Source: Gymnothorax reevesii (taxonomy: Eukaryota; Chordata; Actinopteri; Anguilliformes; Muraenidae). Taken from it: DNA of 64,000 nucleotides. Below the pieces are notes generated by a model. It had not been told where the DNA came from, did not search any database, and saw only the letters and a list, made by a program, of their open reading frames with translations. Location of the stretch: positions 27,708,367-27,772,366 of the forward strand of contig CM056580.1 of assembly GCA_029721435.1 (NCBI GenBank), given 5' to 3'. Positions 31,288 through 43,675 of the stretch are shown here, piece after piece. Position 1 is the stretch's first letter; every line of letters begins with the position of its first letter. Both the position numbers and the translations under genes were made by a program.

Positions 31288-31304
31288 CAGACCTTGAGCC
31301 CCCA
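31288..31304 (-). promoter_or_regulatory. Primer-binding site, tRNA-Pro type
   Basis: Three bases inside the 5' LTR the minus strand reads TGGGGGCTCAAGGTCTGG. The first nine bases, TGGGGGCTC, equal the complement of the 3' end of tRNA-Pro, the primer also used by murine gammaretroviruses. The match weakens after that. Confidence 0.6.
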
Positions 31305-31307
31305 ATT

Positions 31308-31802
31308 TGTTATGGCCCCAATTTGTTATTACATTTATAACACAACAGCAACAGCAAGGGATGACAAACACAGTTTGAACAACTAAAACACATTTAATTT
31401 TTAACAAAGACAAAGACTAATAACAACCTACAACTACAGACCAAGATTGAATAATAAGAAAAAACAGAAATAATTACAGTCCCTTTTTGGTGGGGTGGCT
31501 TGGTGATGTCCTGGATGAAGAAAATGCTCAAACACAGGCAAAGAAATCCACAAAAGAAACGTCACAGGTCTTGAACAGAATGGCAGGTCTGGTCATCTTC
31601 TTGCAATTTCTCCTACTACTTTACTGTCTCAATTCTTTTCCTTATATACTCTTTTGCAGACCCCACCCACATTTAGACCTCTTTTTTTTATTTTCTGAGA
31701 CTTGCCCCAGACATGTCCAGGACATGTCTAAACATGACTCCAGTCTGAGCTTAACAAAAAAAAGGTAAATACTGCCATCTAGTGGCCTATATTCACATTA
31801 CA
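31308..31802 (-). repeat. 5' LTR of the Gmr1-type element
   Basis: On the minus strand it starts TGTAATGTGAATATAGGCC and ends GGGGCCATAACA. A TATA box (TATATAA on the minus strand) sits at 31,642-31,648. An ATTAAA lies farther along at about 31,391-31,396 and could serve as poly(A) signal. It matches the other LTR except for one base missing and one substitution near 31,560 and one substitution near 31,617. Confidence 0.92.
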
Positions 31803-31806
31803 GATG

Positions 31807-33057
31807 CTAGCTAGCTAATTAGCCGTCACATTGACTTGAACAGACCGCTGACTGAAAGCGAACCCAAGCGATTGACAACGGTCACCAGCGAGCTACCTTG
31901 GCGTCGCGGGGACTATATTGACTTAGTGGTAAGTAAAATTAAAAAGGTGGCTAACAAGTTAGCTAGCTACTTGTAATTGATAACGTATACGGACATTTCT
32001 TCGGCTGGATTTAATGGATTTAACTCCAATTTGGTGGAATGATTAAGCATTGTTCAAGGAAGAGGTCATTTGATTTTGGCCAAGATCAAGGGCATGCAAA
32101 TGGTCAAAAACACATTAAAAACATATTTGCGCGAAGACTACAGGACTGCATAAACACAGGGGTTGTTAGCTTATACTGGCAAAAATAACACTGAGTACGA
32201 TGACGGAGGAACTTGCGCTCTCTGAGCGCAGCTCTAGTTGTTTCGTGTCATGGCCATGCATCGTGTAAAAAGTTGCGATGGTCTTTGCATATATCCCATA
32301 TGCAGTAGCGGTCCATCAGCAGAAACACAGGGCCAGCAATTAACTCACCTTACACTGCTTAATGACCTAAACCTCTTGCAGTTTACCTCTCCCGATAAGC
32401 AACAGTTTCTCAGACTAATTGGTAGAACCAACGAGAGCCTAATTTATTTTTGAAAGCCTTGTTATACATTGCACCTCAAAATTATACAGCGTTTTCTTCC
32501 GCACATCAATGACAAAATTAATATGTCTTCATAATTTTTGTGCTCGTGTACCTCGTGAAACAGCACAGATTTGCGTAAATTAATTTGCAAGGCTCATTGA
32601 GCCGTGAGAATCCATTCTACAGTCTGAATGTAGTGACAGCTAAAAGGCGTTATTAGGTACGATGCACAGCTGAGCACTGGCGAAAGTAATTGCTGCGAGT
32701 CAGTGAAAGTTTCAGATTTTTTGCTTCATGTTTCCATCCTTGCAATGTTGTAACAATTATATAAATGTTGGCAATAGGCATTCATTTTTTCATTTTCATT
32801 TCTTTTCATGGAAAATGGATTGGTGGTCGTTCAGTCAATAAATTGTTTGATCGTTAATCAGGCGAGCTTGAATAAGAACAGTGAGTGGACAGTCGAGTGG
32901 TAAAGGGTAAGGTTACTGAAGCCTCTCTGAACATCTGACCACACGCCGCTGCCCATATGAAAAAAAAAAAATCCGACACGGAAAGTATGATCCAACCTGT
33001 GCTTCTGCCATACATGAACAGATATTTTACTCTTATGTCAATTTCATGAGTTCTGTG
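31807..33057. other. No gene seen (1.25 kb)
   Basis: GCTAGCTAG-type words near 31,806 and 31,960. No supported frame or RNA. Confidence 0.35.
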
Positions 33058-33522
33058 TGTTAGAATTTGTAAGAAAGCGGCAGAAGAACCAAATCACCGA
33101 GAAATTTGAGTAGATAACTTTATTGTAAAAACAAAAATACTACAGCAGATGATGCAGAAATTCATTAACAGACTGAAGTGAAAATAAACATGGAAATACA
33201 GCAGAGGGGCGATAAAGACGAGGGAAAATAATAGAAAAGGAATTAATGAGCAAAGAATAGAAAAAAAAACGAAGGGACGTACAGTATATACACGTGGACT
33301 AACCAGGCAAACGCAAGACGCATGACGAAGACAGAAAAAAACAGAGCACAGTTGTGGCCGGAAGTGTGGAGACACACGTGAAACACTGATGGAATAAGAT
33401 ACAATTAACAACAGAGATGAGACGTACCACAATAAGAAAAGCAAAAGCATGTAGACTCAAGATTCAGAACTGAAGCCCAAAAAACTCAGAAAATAAACTG
33501 GGGAACAGACAGATTCCTGACA
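33058..33522 (-). mobile_element. Probable solo LTR, family unassigned
   Basis: On the minus strand it begins TGTCAGGAATCTGTCTGTTCC and ends AATTCTAACA, giving TG...CA edges over 465 bases. It carries a TATA-like GTATATACTG and a poly(A) signal AATAAA (33,119-33,124) about 60 bases before the end, the normal layout of U3, R and U5. I see no clear target-site copies and no internal genes next to it. The 118-residue frame across it is a chance frame in T-rich LTR sequence. Confidence 0.6.
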
Positions 33523-34985
33523 GAATCCATTGATGCACATGCTGAAAGGCTGGGGTCTTCATCCCTCCTGAGATTGTTAGTCACTCAAACTTGATGTGAA
33601 GCTGTTTTCTCTTCTTTTTACTCTAAAAGAGAAGCTATAATGATTGAACGAAAGAAAAACAGACAAAAGACATGGTCCAGCACAGTTGTACCCAACCCTG
33701 CACCTGGAGATCTACCATCCTGAAGATTTTCACTCCAGCCCTAACAAAGTGCCATGGCTCCATTCCAAGTCATGTTATATTGAGGCTGGGGCAAATACCC
33801 TGGGCATCGCTATACAATGAAAACGGATACCTTTTGGTGACCGCAGTCCTCAATACAAAGCCAACAATGTCAGTATTTTATGGCAATGGTATGCCCCCTG
33901 AAAGTTGACGATTCAAATAATCTTTCGGCGGTTTTCTATATACATATACTGTCCAGGGTCCGAACATAGATCTCCTTGTTGTGTGACAGTAGCACTAACC
34001 AGCGCACCACCAACCATCCAGATGCTTATAATGAAAATCTGGCTTTATCCCCATCCCGATCTCAGATCAACGTAATAAATTCATGAAATTACGATTCTTT
34101 GTCCTCAATCCCATTCAGCAATAGCATAAATTAATGAGGCCAAAGGACTCCCTTTGCGTCATATATGATGAGTTGGGATGAGCACACATTGGAACTACAC
34201 ACTGCTACACGCTGAAGGGCTTAGATGGCGGTTGCCAGGGGAGCATGTGTTCTCCGGGCAAAACTGGCAGGGGACCATTTTAACTTGAGCAAATTCTCCC
34301 TGCCCAAATTGCATTTTTTTTTTATATTAATTCACATTTGATCTTAAATTATATCAATATTTCATCAGTAATACATTTGTTTGCTGCTAGGGGTACCAGA
34401 GAGGAGGCCGCCCTCATACTTTGTGACAGTTCTACTCCAAAAAGTGTGACGCACATAAATTTGAAATGAACCTGAAAAGACTTGAAAATGATGAAGAAAC
34501 TTAATTAATAAGAATCAAATGAATCTCATTCTGAACTGGCCTCACAGAATCAGGAGAAAAGCACACAGTTGGAATCAGAATTGTTCATTTAATCGGGCAT
34601 AAAGAAGCGCTATGCAAATACACATTACAAAAGCAGGACCTGGCTCTCGTGGGAAGAAAGCCACCTGACCGAGCTGGTGTCCAAAGCCTCCTCATGCAGT
34701 TTAAACAAATCACTGTGCTTCTAGATCATTATTAAGATGTCCTGTAAAATTACACTGCCTGTGTAACCTTGGTTATTTGCTTTGATTCCTGAATGGAAAT
34801 GATACAGCAGAGAGAGGAAATCAAATTTTAAACGGGCTTTGGGGGTCGATACCGTTAGGGCACCGATGGACTGTGTGTGTGGTTCATCTGATTTTGATAT
34901 TAAATGAATTCTTGAGGAGAGTAGAAACAGACAATGAAAGTGTCAGTGTCAGTTTGTCATTTTTCTTTTCATTGTTGTATATTTT
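33523..34985. other. No gene seen (1.5 kb)
   Basis: Unique-looking sequence without a supported frame. 34,560-34,760 is evenly composed and could be non-coding conserved sequence. Confidence 0.3.
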
Positions 34986-35037
34986 GTATAATGTTCTGTG
35001 GTGGTTCTGCCTTGCAGTCCCTCCCCCTACTGCATTC

Positions 35038-35120
35038 TTCACCTCCACCTTAACGGGCAACAGGTGTGGCTCATTGAGGTGGAGGTGAAGGCTAGTTATT
35101 TAAAGGCTGGGGCAGCCTTT
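35038..35120. repeat. Two adjacent perfect hairpins
   Basis: TTCACCTCCACCT (35,038-35,050) pairs with AGGTGGAGGTGAA (35,077-35,089). AAAGGCTG (35,102-35,109) pairs with CAGCCTTT (35,113-35,120) with a three-base loop. A TTATTTAAAGG box between them and CAGGTGTGGCTCATTGAGG resemble the promoter part of a retroelement LTR. Confidence 0.6.
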
Positions 35121-36144
35121 CAAAGCTGTTAGAATTTTAGTCAATTTGAAATTCCTGCCCAAATGTTGTGCTAATTCTTCATTCCGGCTGGTTCTGCTTG
35201 ATTGCTACTGATTTTGAATAAGTCTGACGGGGCCATTATGTGTGAAGACGCTCAGGTGCTGCATGAAAATAAGAAAGTGTCCTTACCAAACACTGCAGGG
35301 CCATAATAGAAAGACCCTGTGTTCATTCCGATATGGGTAGTGGAATATAAGGGTGTTGGCACTCTGGTCCTATTATTATGTACCATTCTTTTGGAATCAA
35401 AAGAATGGCACATAAGTTGAACAGGTAATGAAGTTTTCATTTAGATCTTTGCACCTCTGAATTAATTTCTTTATTTTGTTTCAGTTGTTTGTTTATTGAG
35501 CCGTTAGCTTCATTATGAGTATGCTCTACCCCAGATAACAAAATGACTAGTTTAAACTGCATACTTCTGCCAGATGGTAGCAAACATCAAAGGAATCAAA
35601 GAGGTCTTTTAATCAAATGAGCTGTGGATGAAAATTTGCATTTGAAGAAAAGATCTAACTGCAGAACAGCATGAAAACAGTATTTTACCATGCAGCATAT
35701 CAATTGCTTGGATAGTTTTAGTTTTCTCTTTATCTTGGACCCAAATACTCTTGTAAATCTCAGCATTAACAGCAGAATCCTAATGCAATCCACTGCGTAC
35801 TAAAAATGTAAAAGTGTAAATATAGATGCTTTACAACATAATGCACTTTTCAACAACAGTCATTGGAGGATCCCCTGGCCCCAACTGTCTGATCTCAGAA
35901 ATCCCAAAATATCAAAAGGCACCAGTCTAGGAACTAATTAATATGCCCAGCAAGTTTCATTAAAAAAATATTTAATATTGAATTAGAGTTCTGCTCTGGA
36001 AACAAAATCATTACTGATGGACAGATGGACATACTGATGAATGTATTCCTCCACATTATATGCCTAGGGGATAAAAATAGATGAGATTTTTTATGATGTT
36101 TTCTCTGTGATTGTTTGTCTATTCAGTTTCTATTCTGTTTGATA
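35121..36144. other. No gene seen
   Basis: Contains an 11-bp inverted pair, CCATTCTTTTGGAATC with AAAAGAATGG, near 35,385-35,408. Otherwise nothing supported. Confidence 0.35.
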
Positions 36145-36681
36145 CAGTGGCGGCTCATGAACTGGCTACTGGGGAGGCTCAAAACAACCCCTTAAAATTA
36201 ATGATTCGTCACAACCTGTTTTCAATCATTCATTTAAATGACCATTACAGAAACTCCGAAAACTCTCAACATTATCAGGTGTGGCCAGTTTTCATTTATA
36301 GCGCATACCGATTAGGACTCTGGACTTCTCGCACTTTTCTTTACTCAGCGGTTGGAAGCAAGGCAGGTGTTTCGCGATCGTTTAAATTAAAAAAGATCAT
36401 TTGAAACGTCTTCATGCAGTTACATTGCTTCCAACCCCTCCATGCACAAGGACTTCAATTCCACACGAGAATCTCTTACATAGCCTACGCGTTGATTGAA
36501 TAATTGCTGACTTCAGCAGAGGAACGTAAATATGCATCTCAAACTCACACCAGTTGTGTGAGAGTTGACAAGAATGTGTTATAAATGTAAACTGGCCACA
36601 CCTGATAATGTTGAGAGTTGACCAATCATTAATTTTGAGGGATTGTTTTGAGCCTCCCAAGTTGCCAGTTCACAAGCCGCC
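36145..36681. mobile_element. Foldback / MITE-like element with long inverted arms
   Basis: The left arm (36,145 to about 36,305) starts CAGTGGCGGCTCATGAACTG. The right arm (about 36,575-36,681), reverse complemented, starts TTGGCGGCTTGTGAACTGGC. Both continue through GGGAGGCTCAAAACAA, AAAATTAATGATT and CTCAACATTATCAGGTGTGG, so arms of over 100 bases can pair. The middle lacks coding capacity. A CAGTG-type start would fit a hAT-related non-autonomous element, but target duplication is not clear. Confidence 0.7.
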
Positions 36682-37491
36682 AATAAATATTTTTTTTCAA
36701 TAAATTTGACATCTGGCAACAAATTATTTTTTTTTTTTGCATCAATTAGTACCTTCACAAGAATCAAAAATCACCACAGCACTGGCAAGAAAGGTAAATC
36801 CCTTATACAGCTCATTTGATTATTTTATGAGAGTTTTGTATCTGTTTCGTGCTGTGCCTTCCAGTAGATCTATTGGTCTTATTATTTCGAGAGTGATTTC
36901 AGTATTTAAAAAAAAAAAACAACTGAAATTAGGTATGCAACAAGATAGTTAGCAATAAAAAAAAACATAGATTACCTTAAAGTTAACTGTATAAAATGTA
37001 CTTGCAGAACACTTTCCAATCAGGTGATGATCGTGGAAGATTTAACCTTTCAATGAGATCTATTCTGGCATTTGAAAATGCTGTAATTCCAGTTGGATAC
37101 TCCATAGGAATTATTTTGGCGTATAAAGACAAAAATAATGTGGATGAGTTGGATGTAATTGTTCTGCTGTTTTCATAGAGTTGAGCAGGTTATATGGAGC
37201 CCTAGCTGGGCTATTCCCCTGCCAGCTGTAAAGCCCCTGTAATCACAGACATGTTTTAGAAAAAATAATCCAAAATGTGCTGATTAAACTTTCTTGATGA
37301 GCAGCTTCAGCAAATATTTAGCTTGTGTGATTCTTCTGGAGCCATTTGGAAAGAGTGTGGGAAAGGATTTAAAAGATTTACCGAGGCTTTGTCTAATAAA
37401 CAAATGGCAGAGCAGTATGAAAATAAATTTACAATGCTGTGTCAAAAGTCATTATTCATGCTTTATACACTTTGTTGGGGCACCAGTTATA
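36682..37491. other. No gene seen
   Basis: AT-rich, several short homopolymers, no supported feature. Confidence 0.35.
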
Positions 37492-37493
37492 GT

Positions 37494-37500
37494 TGTGTGT

Positions 37501-37545
<45 letters not shown>

Positions 37546-37566
37546 CACACACACATACACACACTG
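37494..37566 (+). repeat. (GT)n-TATATA-(CA)n microsatellite
   Basis: A GT run to about 37,537, then ATATATA, then a CA run. The two arms are complementary and could fold back on themselves. Confidence 0.9.
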
Positions 37567-37709
37567 CCATTGCAATGCTTACATACTCTTATCGAGAAAC
37601 TATAAATATCAACGTGAGAAATACTGCACAATATAAAAGTTCTGATGGAACTAAGCAAAATCATTTATTGATTTAAATAAAAAAATCAATGTCCTCCAAA
37701 TAAAGGTTG

Positions 37710-38892
37710 CACAATTAATGGCACCCTTAAATATTATTGTAAATAACGTCCACCAAAATTACACCATAGTTTAAATTCCAGTCAGTTAAGTTTTATCTAA
37801 GTGTTAAGGAACTATGTTGAGCGATAACGTCACTTCCTGTTTCATTAGGTTATACAGATGAGGTAACTTACACGCAATATCCCTTTGTCATCCAACACCA
37901 TGATGAAAACCAAACAACTGTCAGTTCGAAAGAGGCAGATGGTCAGAGACATTCATTAATGTGGTAATGGCAACTAGAAGATTCAAAAATTATTTAATTT
38001 GCCACTGAGCATTGTCAGGGCAATGATTAAAAGATTTCAATGATATGGAACCGTTGAAAACCTCAAGGGTAGCGGATGCAACTGCATTTTTCCCCCCAGG
38101 ATACTGAGGAGGAGGATGAGAGAAGTAACAACATCCAGAAGACTCACTGTGAAGTTACTGCAGGTCTTGGTGGCATCTTGGGGTCACCAGGTTTAAAAAA
38201 CCTCCATCAGGTGTCACCTCCACAACCACAGGGTCTTTGGAAGGGTTGCCAGAAGAAAGCGCTTTTAGTTTGCCAAACCTCATTTAAATTATGACTGGAA
38301 CGAAGTGCTTTGGTCAGATGAGAGCAAAATTGCATGTTTCGGTCATTGACAGCATTGGCTTGTTTGGCATCGAAAAAGAGATGCATACAAGGAGAAGTAC
38401 CTCTTACCCACTGTGAAATATGGTGATGGGTCAGTCATGTTTTGGGGCTTTTTTAATTTAAGAGGTCCTGGGCACTGATAAAGATTAATAGCATAATGAA
38501 TTCCACCAAGTATGAGGATATTTTGTCTGACAATCTGGTTGCTTCTGCCTGAAGGTTGGGACTTTCCAATAGATGGACTTTCCAACAACACAATGACCCA
38601 AAGCATACCACAAAATCTATACAGAAATGGTTCTGTGATGACAAAATCAATGTTTTGCAATGTTCATCTCAGGCACCATACCTCGATACTATTGAAAACC
38701 TGCGGGCTGAATTGAAGAGGGAAGTTGATAAATGCAAACCCAAGAATGTGAAGGATCTTGAAAGGATGTGGTGAGAGGAATGGTCCAAAAATCCCCCAAA
38801 TGTGTGCCTTAACCTTGGAGAAAAGACTCCATGCTGTTATCCTGGCCAGAGGTGGTTGCACTAAGTACTAAATTAAGGGTGCCAATTATTAA
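37710..38892 (+). mobile_element. Decayed Tc1-like transposon
   Basis: Bounded by AATTAATGGCACCCTTAAAT on the left and the inverted TTAAGGGTGCCAATTATTA on the right. The plus strand encodes broken transposase: a DEW/NE-type block before LWSDESK-like sequence near 38,305, then QQHNDPKHTTKSIQKWF (second catalytic region, aspartate kept in the motif), then YLDTIENLRAELKREVDKC (third catalytic E kept). Indels and stops occur throughout. Also seen is the 5' region with LSVRKRQMVRD-like wording near 37,920. Belongs to a lineage distinct from copy 1. Confidence 0.8.
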
Positions 38893-39808
38893 GAAACTTT
38901 GATTTTGTTGAAATGTATTTTCTATTAAATGATTGCTATGATTTTGCTAGTTCCCCTCCAAACATGAATAAAGCATTTCATATATGTTGGTATATTTTGT
39001 TTCTCTGTAATTATATTGTATTGTATTGTATTGTTTGTACATTGCTAGTCAGAATGCCGGGGGTTCATGCATCCTTTATGGAAAGGAACAATTTGTTTTC
39101 TCTCCCTAAAAATGAGGTTAGAAATGCAGCATAATCCCTAGCAGCTGTAATTGGTGCCAATAGTGTTGAGAGGGATGAATTGGAGTCTGAATATCAATAC
39201 ATTGCCGGAAGGATGGGCCGTCTGATTGGTCGATTTAGCTCAAACTGAGGTGAGACAGCTTATCACATACTCAGTAGGCCAATTAGCTGGAAGGTGCAGC
39301 CTGCCCTAAAAAGCATGTGGGAAAGAGACATCACTATTTCAGTTCAAACGAGTGGGCAAAAACATTATCTCAAAGATAAAAAAAGATTATGCAAATTTTT
39401 TTTTTTTAACCAGAATTTTTATTGTGACCCCATTAAGAGATCACGGACAATGAGAGCAGTTAGAGTCATGGTGCTCTCAGTTTGTTGCAATTTAGATAAA
39501 ATATTTTCTGAGACCTTAAAGGATCTCATATTTTATGAAATGGTTCCAGAAAAAGCCACATTCTCTAAATTGATGCGTCATAAAAGAAAACATGAATCAG
39601 AATCATGAATGCCATTTTGAAATCATACTAAGACACTTTGCCATATCTGGACAACCCATTTTTCTGCTAGTCTGCTGAAAGTAAGGTACAATTATGATCA
39701 GCCTGAACAGAATGCACTTCATTCAGTAAACTATTGCTGGCCTCCTACAACAATATGTCATAATACTTATTAAATGACAATTTTCAAATGTCATTTTAGA
39801 AAACAGGA
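38893..39808. other. No gene seen
   Basis: Has a short TATTG pentanucleotide run at about 39,012-39,032. No supported gene. Confidence 0.35.
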
Positions 39809-40065
39809 ATATTTGGTTACACTTTACTTGAAGGTACCGTCATAAGAGTGACATGACAATGCCATAACTGTTACATGTTTCATGTGACAGTTATAACAGT
39901 CTCATGTTGCTCTTATGACGAAGTTGTCATAATCAAGACAACCCAAACAATGTCAACTTATCATCTCAAAAACCAAATGACACTCAACGACAACGTTTAT
40001 GACATTGACATAATGTTTATGACATGTTCATGACTGTCTCATGTCCCTATTATGACAAATGAATT
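39809..40065 (+). repeat. MITE-like repeat, TGACATGACA family
   Basis: Begins TTTGGTTACACTTTACTTGAAGG and is full of GTCATAA/TTATGAC and TGACATG words in both orientations, a very common fish MITE-type repeat. The far end with its matching inverted terminus is lost. Confidence 0.65.
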
Positions 40066-40072
40066 GCTTAAC

Positions 40073-40480
40073 ACATTTAGGGCCTCTACCTTACACCCAG
40101 CGCAAAGTGTAATGCAAATGCCTTTGCTACTTTACGACTGATATAGATACAATTTTCTCATCCACTGTCCACCCTGGATAAACAGCAAATGCATTTGTGC
40201 AAAATTGATTGCCCATGGGCATGTTCATCTTAAAATGAGGTGTGGTCAGTTTCTCTGTTGGCGTGTTGCTATCTTGAGGTAATACTAAAAACTTGGTCTA
40301 AAGTCAATGGTCAGTTTTTAACTGCTATTTTAAGGGGGCATTATTAATATAGTATTGTATGCAAGTGGATGAGTGCACAAAGCGAGTACTCTCAGCTTGT
40401 CTAACACACAGGGCCGAGCAGCAGCACGCAGACAAAAAAACCATCAAAAGTGTAAAGATTACAATGTGAAAGATTAATAT
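40073..40480 (+). repeat. Dispersed DNA-transposon-like repeat
   Basis: Contains TTACACCCAGCGCAAAGTG, GCCCATGGGCATGTTCATC and AACTTGGTCTAAAGTCAATGG, wording of an abundant fish element whose autonomous relatives carry a transposase. Only the non-coding 5' part is visible. Confidence 0.5.
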
Positions 40481-42349
40481 ACTGTAAATCAAGATAGATG
40501 TCAAAAATAGATGTCATAATGGCGAGTGCAATCTTTCGCACACCTGTGCAACTGTGTGCCAAATCAGTGATTGCCCTTATTCATTTAAATTGCAAGGGAA
40601 TGCAGCCCATCAACATCTACGTAATTTTCGATTCAGCAAGCATGATCACACATTCAGGTATCTGCAAATTATTCAAGATGAAGCCATCATTTATGCACAC
40701 AAACTCTGCAATTCTTGCAGTCTTCTAATTGTTCCTGCATGGCGGGATAGCGGTTCGGTGACCAAGGCATATTATGCCTGAAACTGCTTTTTCTGTTCAA
40801 TCGAAAACAAGCATGTTAGTTAATGAACTGGCATGGTCATTAGGGAGAAGTAACTGCAAGACAAATAAATATTTGAGGAAATGAGTGTAAATAAGTATGT
40901 GCTAATAATAAATTAGATTTTTATAATAATTTCACACATTCATAGTCAGTCTTGCATTATTTTCATTTCCTTTGTTGCTCAGTGTAGACAGAATGTTTGA
41001 AGCGCTTCAGACGTTTGGGTAAGTCCGCCATGAATCAACCCTTCGCCCGCAATTCTCTCAAAATCAATTTTGAACCAAACTGACACAAACTATTCCTTCA
41101 ATCCATCCCTCCTGCTTTTGTCATCAAATTACAGAACTCTGCATTTTGTTTAAAATGTGCTCATAATAATTTACATTTTGGCTGACTAAGGAAGCAGTCA
41201 TAAAATGCGGAACTTTACGAGAATTAAAACGACAGATGAAACTGCAGTCACCATCTGTAATTAATCCAAATTTCTTCCATCCATCCAACTTGGCCTTAAA
41301 GGATGAAGAGTCTACAACCTGGTATTCACTAAAATGTTATTTTAGTTCTTTTTTTCATCCAGGTTGATCCATTTTTTCCCAGCCACACTGTCAAGGCAAA
41401 AGCAGATTCATTTCACTCCTGCTGGATATTATTCAAGGGGTTACGGTACCGTGATTAAAATAATTCCGTTTTTTTTTTTTTTCTTTTAAAATTTCACTGC
41501 CTTATTTTATGCTCACATTGAAATGTGACCCTGGGACTGCATGATTGCATACACAGTAACATGATGGGACTCAATCAGTCCCTGAAGTGCAGCATGGCAT
41601 TTAAAAATATACAGTAGTTTATGAATTTGATCATTTATAATTTCAATAAATCAAATACCTCAAGTATTACTCATACCCAAAAAATGTAAGAGTTTGGTGA
41701 ATGAACCTGATTGACTGGTTTATGCTTCGTTGTCAATACTATGAACTTCCCAAGAAGGTAGGATTGAGTTTTTGAAATAGTTACAAACAGTACTGTGATA
41801 GCAAAATACACCCATCTCTTCAGCAAGGTGCTTCCTTGATTCAGATTTTTTTCTCCGCTTGTAAGCATTTGAGGACCATTTGTATGTTTTTATCTGCACT
41901 GGACCCTTTTAGTACAATCAGTGCTAACCAGGTCATTTAAAATTAAATTATCGTTGTTACTCCCATTACGCAGCGGTTTAGATTTCTACACATGTTAATA
42001 TCCAACACTGCGGCGGATATGGGTAAACACCAGCTAGCTAAACTCAAACCATTGCATTAATTTCTGTAAAGTCTCCAATAAATAAATATCTTCTCATTTA
42101 CCAATATATTCACACAACACATTATTGTTGTTTCAATGTTTCTGTTCATTTATATCAAGTACTTCCAATGTATAGGTTTGTCTTACCAGTGTCTACTGTC
42201 TTGCCTACCGATTGTCTAGCTGTGAGAAAAAGCAAACTAGCTCGACAGTTTAGCTTCACTGCTAACAATGCCAAATGCATAGGTGCATATAATTACATGA
42301 ATTTTACATTAGGAATGATAGCAGGATACACAATATTATTTTTATACAG
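40481..42349. other. No gene seen (1.9 kb)
   Basis: 40,975-41,340 looks less repetitive and evenly composed and is a candidate for conserved non-coding sequence. No open frame is convincing. Confidence 0.3.
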
Positions 42350-43665
42350 TAGTATACAGTGATGATCATAAACTACCACTTTTGGCAAAAAGGGGTCCTA
42401 ATAGATTACTTCTCAAAACTTTTTTGGTGAAAGTGTATTGAAAAATACTATTGTAGAGCGAATTAAAAAAACCTTTTCCCACAAGCATATTGAGGTAAGG
42501 TAATAAACAAAAACACTGAAAACATCAATTTCATATAACAAATGAAAGGTGTCGCAAATTTTTTTTTTTTTTGAAGCTTGCATAGCCTGAGTGCATGTTT
42601 GGAGGCTTATTCCAAGATAAGTGATTGTTTAAACTGGTTTGAGGCAACATTATTTTGCAAATTACCTCCGATGGATAGTTGTTAAAGTATATAAGCTGAC
42701 ATGATCTTTGAGCAAAGTCACTATGTTAAACATGATGGCACAAAAGAGTGAACTCTCTGAGGTTGTTCATGGCCACAGTGTGGGCTTTCATGGTGCTGGT
42801 AGGTTACGGAGTGGCAAGAGTCCAAAAAATGGCAACAGAGGTGCAAACAGGAAATTAAGTGCCTCTGATATTCATTATCTGTGTATGACAAGTAAAAAAA
42901 TTAAATAAATAGAAAATCGGCAGTTGACAGCACAACAACTTCATTATGATATTAAAAGTGCCAGAAATGAATAGCTGTCAAGATCGACTATTTCTGGACG
43001 CCTGTGTGAAAATTGTCTAATTGGTTGTGTTCCTGGCAACATTAAAAAAACACATGATTTTGCCTAGAAATTCAAGGATAGGACACCAACAGATTGTGAA
43101 AAAGGTCTTTGGACCAATGAATCAAAATTCGAAATTTTCTCACCCAAACGGGCCATATAGTTCTAAAATGTTTAAAAAATGACTGTTTAACCCCATCAGT
43201 AAAACATGAAGGTGGTAATACTATGGTTTGGAGTTCAGTCTGATTGAGAGGATCTGGTGATCTCATAAAAATCTACAGAATCATGGATCAAAAGAAGTGT
43301 CACAGCATCTTTGTGAGGCATGCATTTCCATCTGGAAAGAGACTGATTAGTTGGGGATTTTATTTTATTTTCAACAAGGTAATGACCTTAAAGACACTTC
43401 TAAGTTTGTGAGAATGATCACAGTTTGAAAGAAATGTCCAGTGACATAAAAGTCATGACTTCACCTGCTCAAAGTCCAGACCTTAATGTGATTAAGCAAA
43501 TCTGTTGTTACATCAAAATAATCTCTTGGGGATTAACTTCAAACCATGTGGAAGTGAGAAAAAAAATATATACATGAAAACTATGCCTGAAAGATTAAAT
43601 GCTGTAATCAAAGCAAAGGGTGGTCAAACTAGATATTGACTTTTTTCTCAAAAATACATTATTAT
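42350..43665 (+). pseudogene. Heavily decayed Tc1-like transposon
   Basis: Plus-strand pieces include WTNESKFEIF (first catalytic region, aspartate changed to asparagine) near 43,115, and F-Q-Q-G-N-D-L-K-D-T-S-K near 43,375 (second region). Stops and indels are dense throughout, so this is an old copy. The left end may be near 42,355 (TACAGTGATGATCATAAACT) and the right end near 43,660. No clear inverted pair was confirmed. Confidence 0.65.
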
Positions 43666-43675
43666 TTTTGTTTTT

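Larger units (their letters stand above)
25797..31806 (-). mobile_element. Gmr1-type Ty3/gypsy LTR retrotransposon, nearly complete
   Basis: Two LTRs (25,801-26,296 and 31,308-31,802) enclose a 5.0 kb interior read on the minus strand. Each LTR has TG...CA edges, and GATG is duplicated at 25,797-25,800 and 31,803-31,806 as the target site. The 5' LTR (right) is followed by a tRNA-Pro-like primer-binding site, and the 3' LTR (left) is preceded by a purine tract. The polyprotein order is Gag, protease, integrase, reverse transcriptase, RNase H. Integrase before reverse transcriptase is the diagnostic trait of the Gmr1 clade; ordinary gypsy elements have it last. No envelope gene is present. The LTRs differ at about three positions, so insertion is recent. 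Confidence 0.93.

Noticed and set aside
25797..31806. An envelope gene that would make the LTR element an endogenous retrovirus
   Set aside because: RNase H ends at 26,402 and the 3' LTR begins at 26,296, leaving no room for one.
33094..33450. 118-residue minus-strand reading frame
   Set aside because: Lies inside the probable solo LTR; composition (F, L, S, V, C) reflects T-rich LTR sequence, and no domain is visible.
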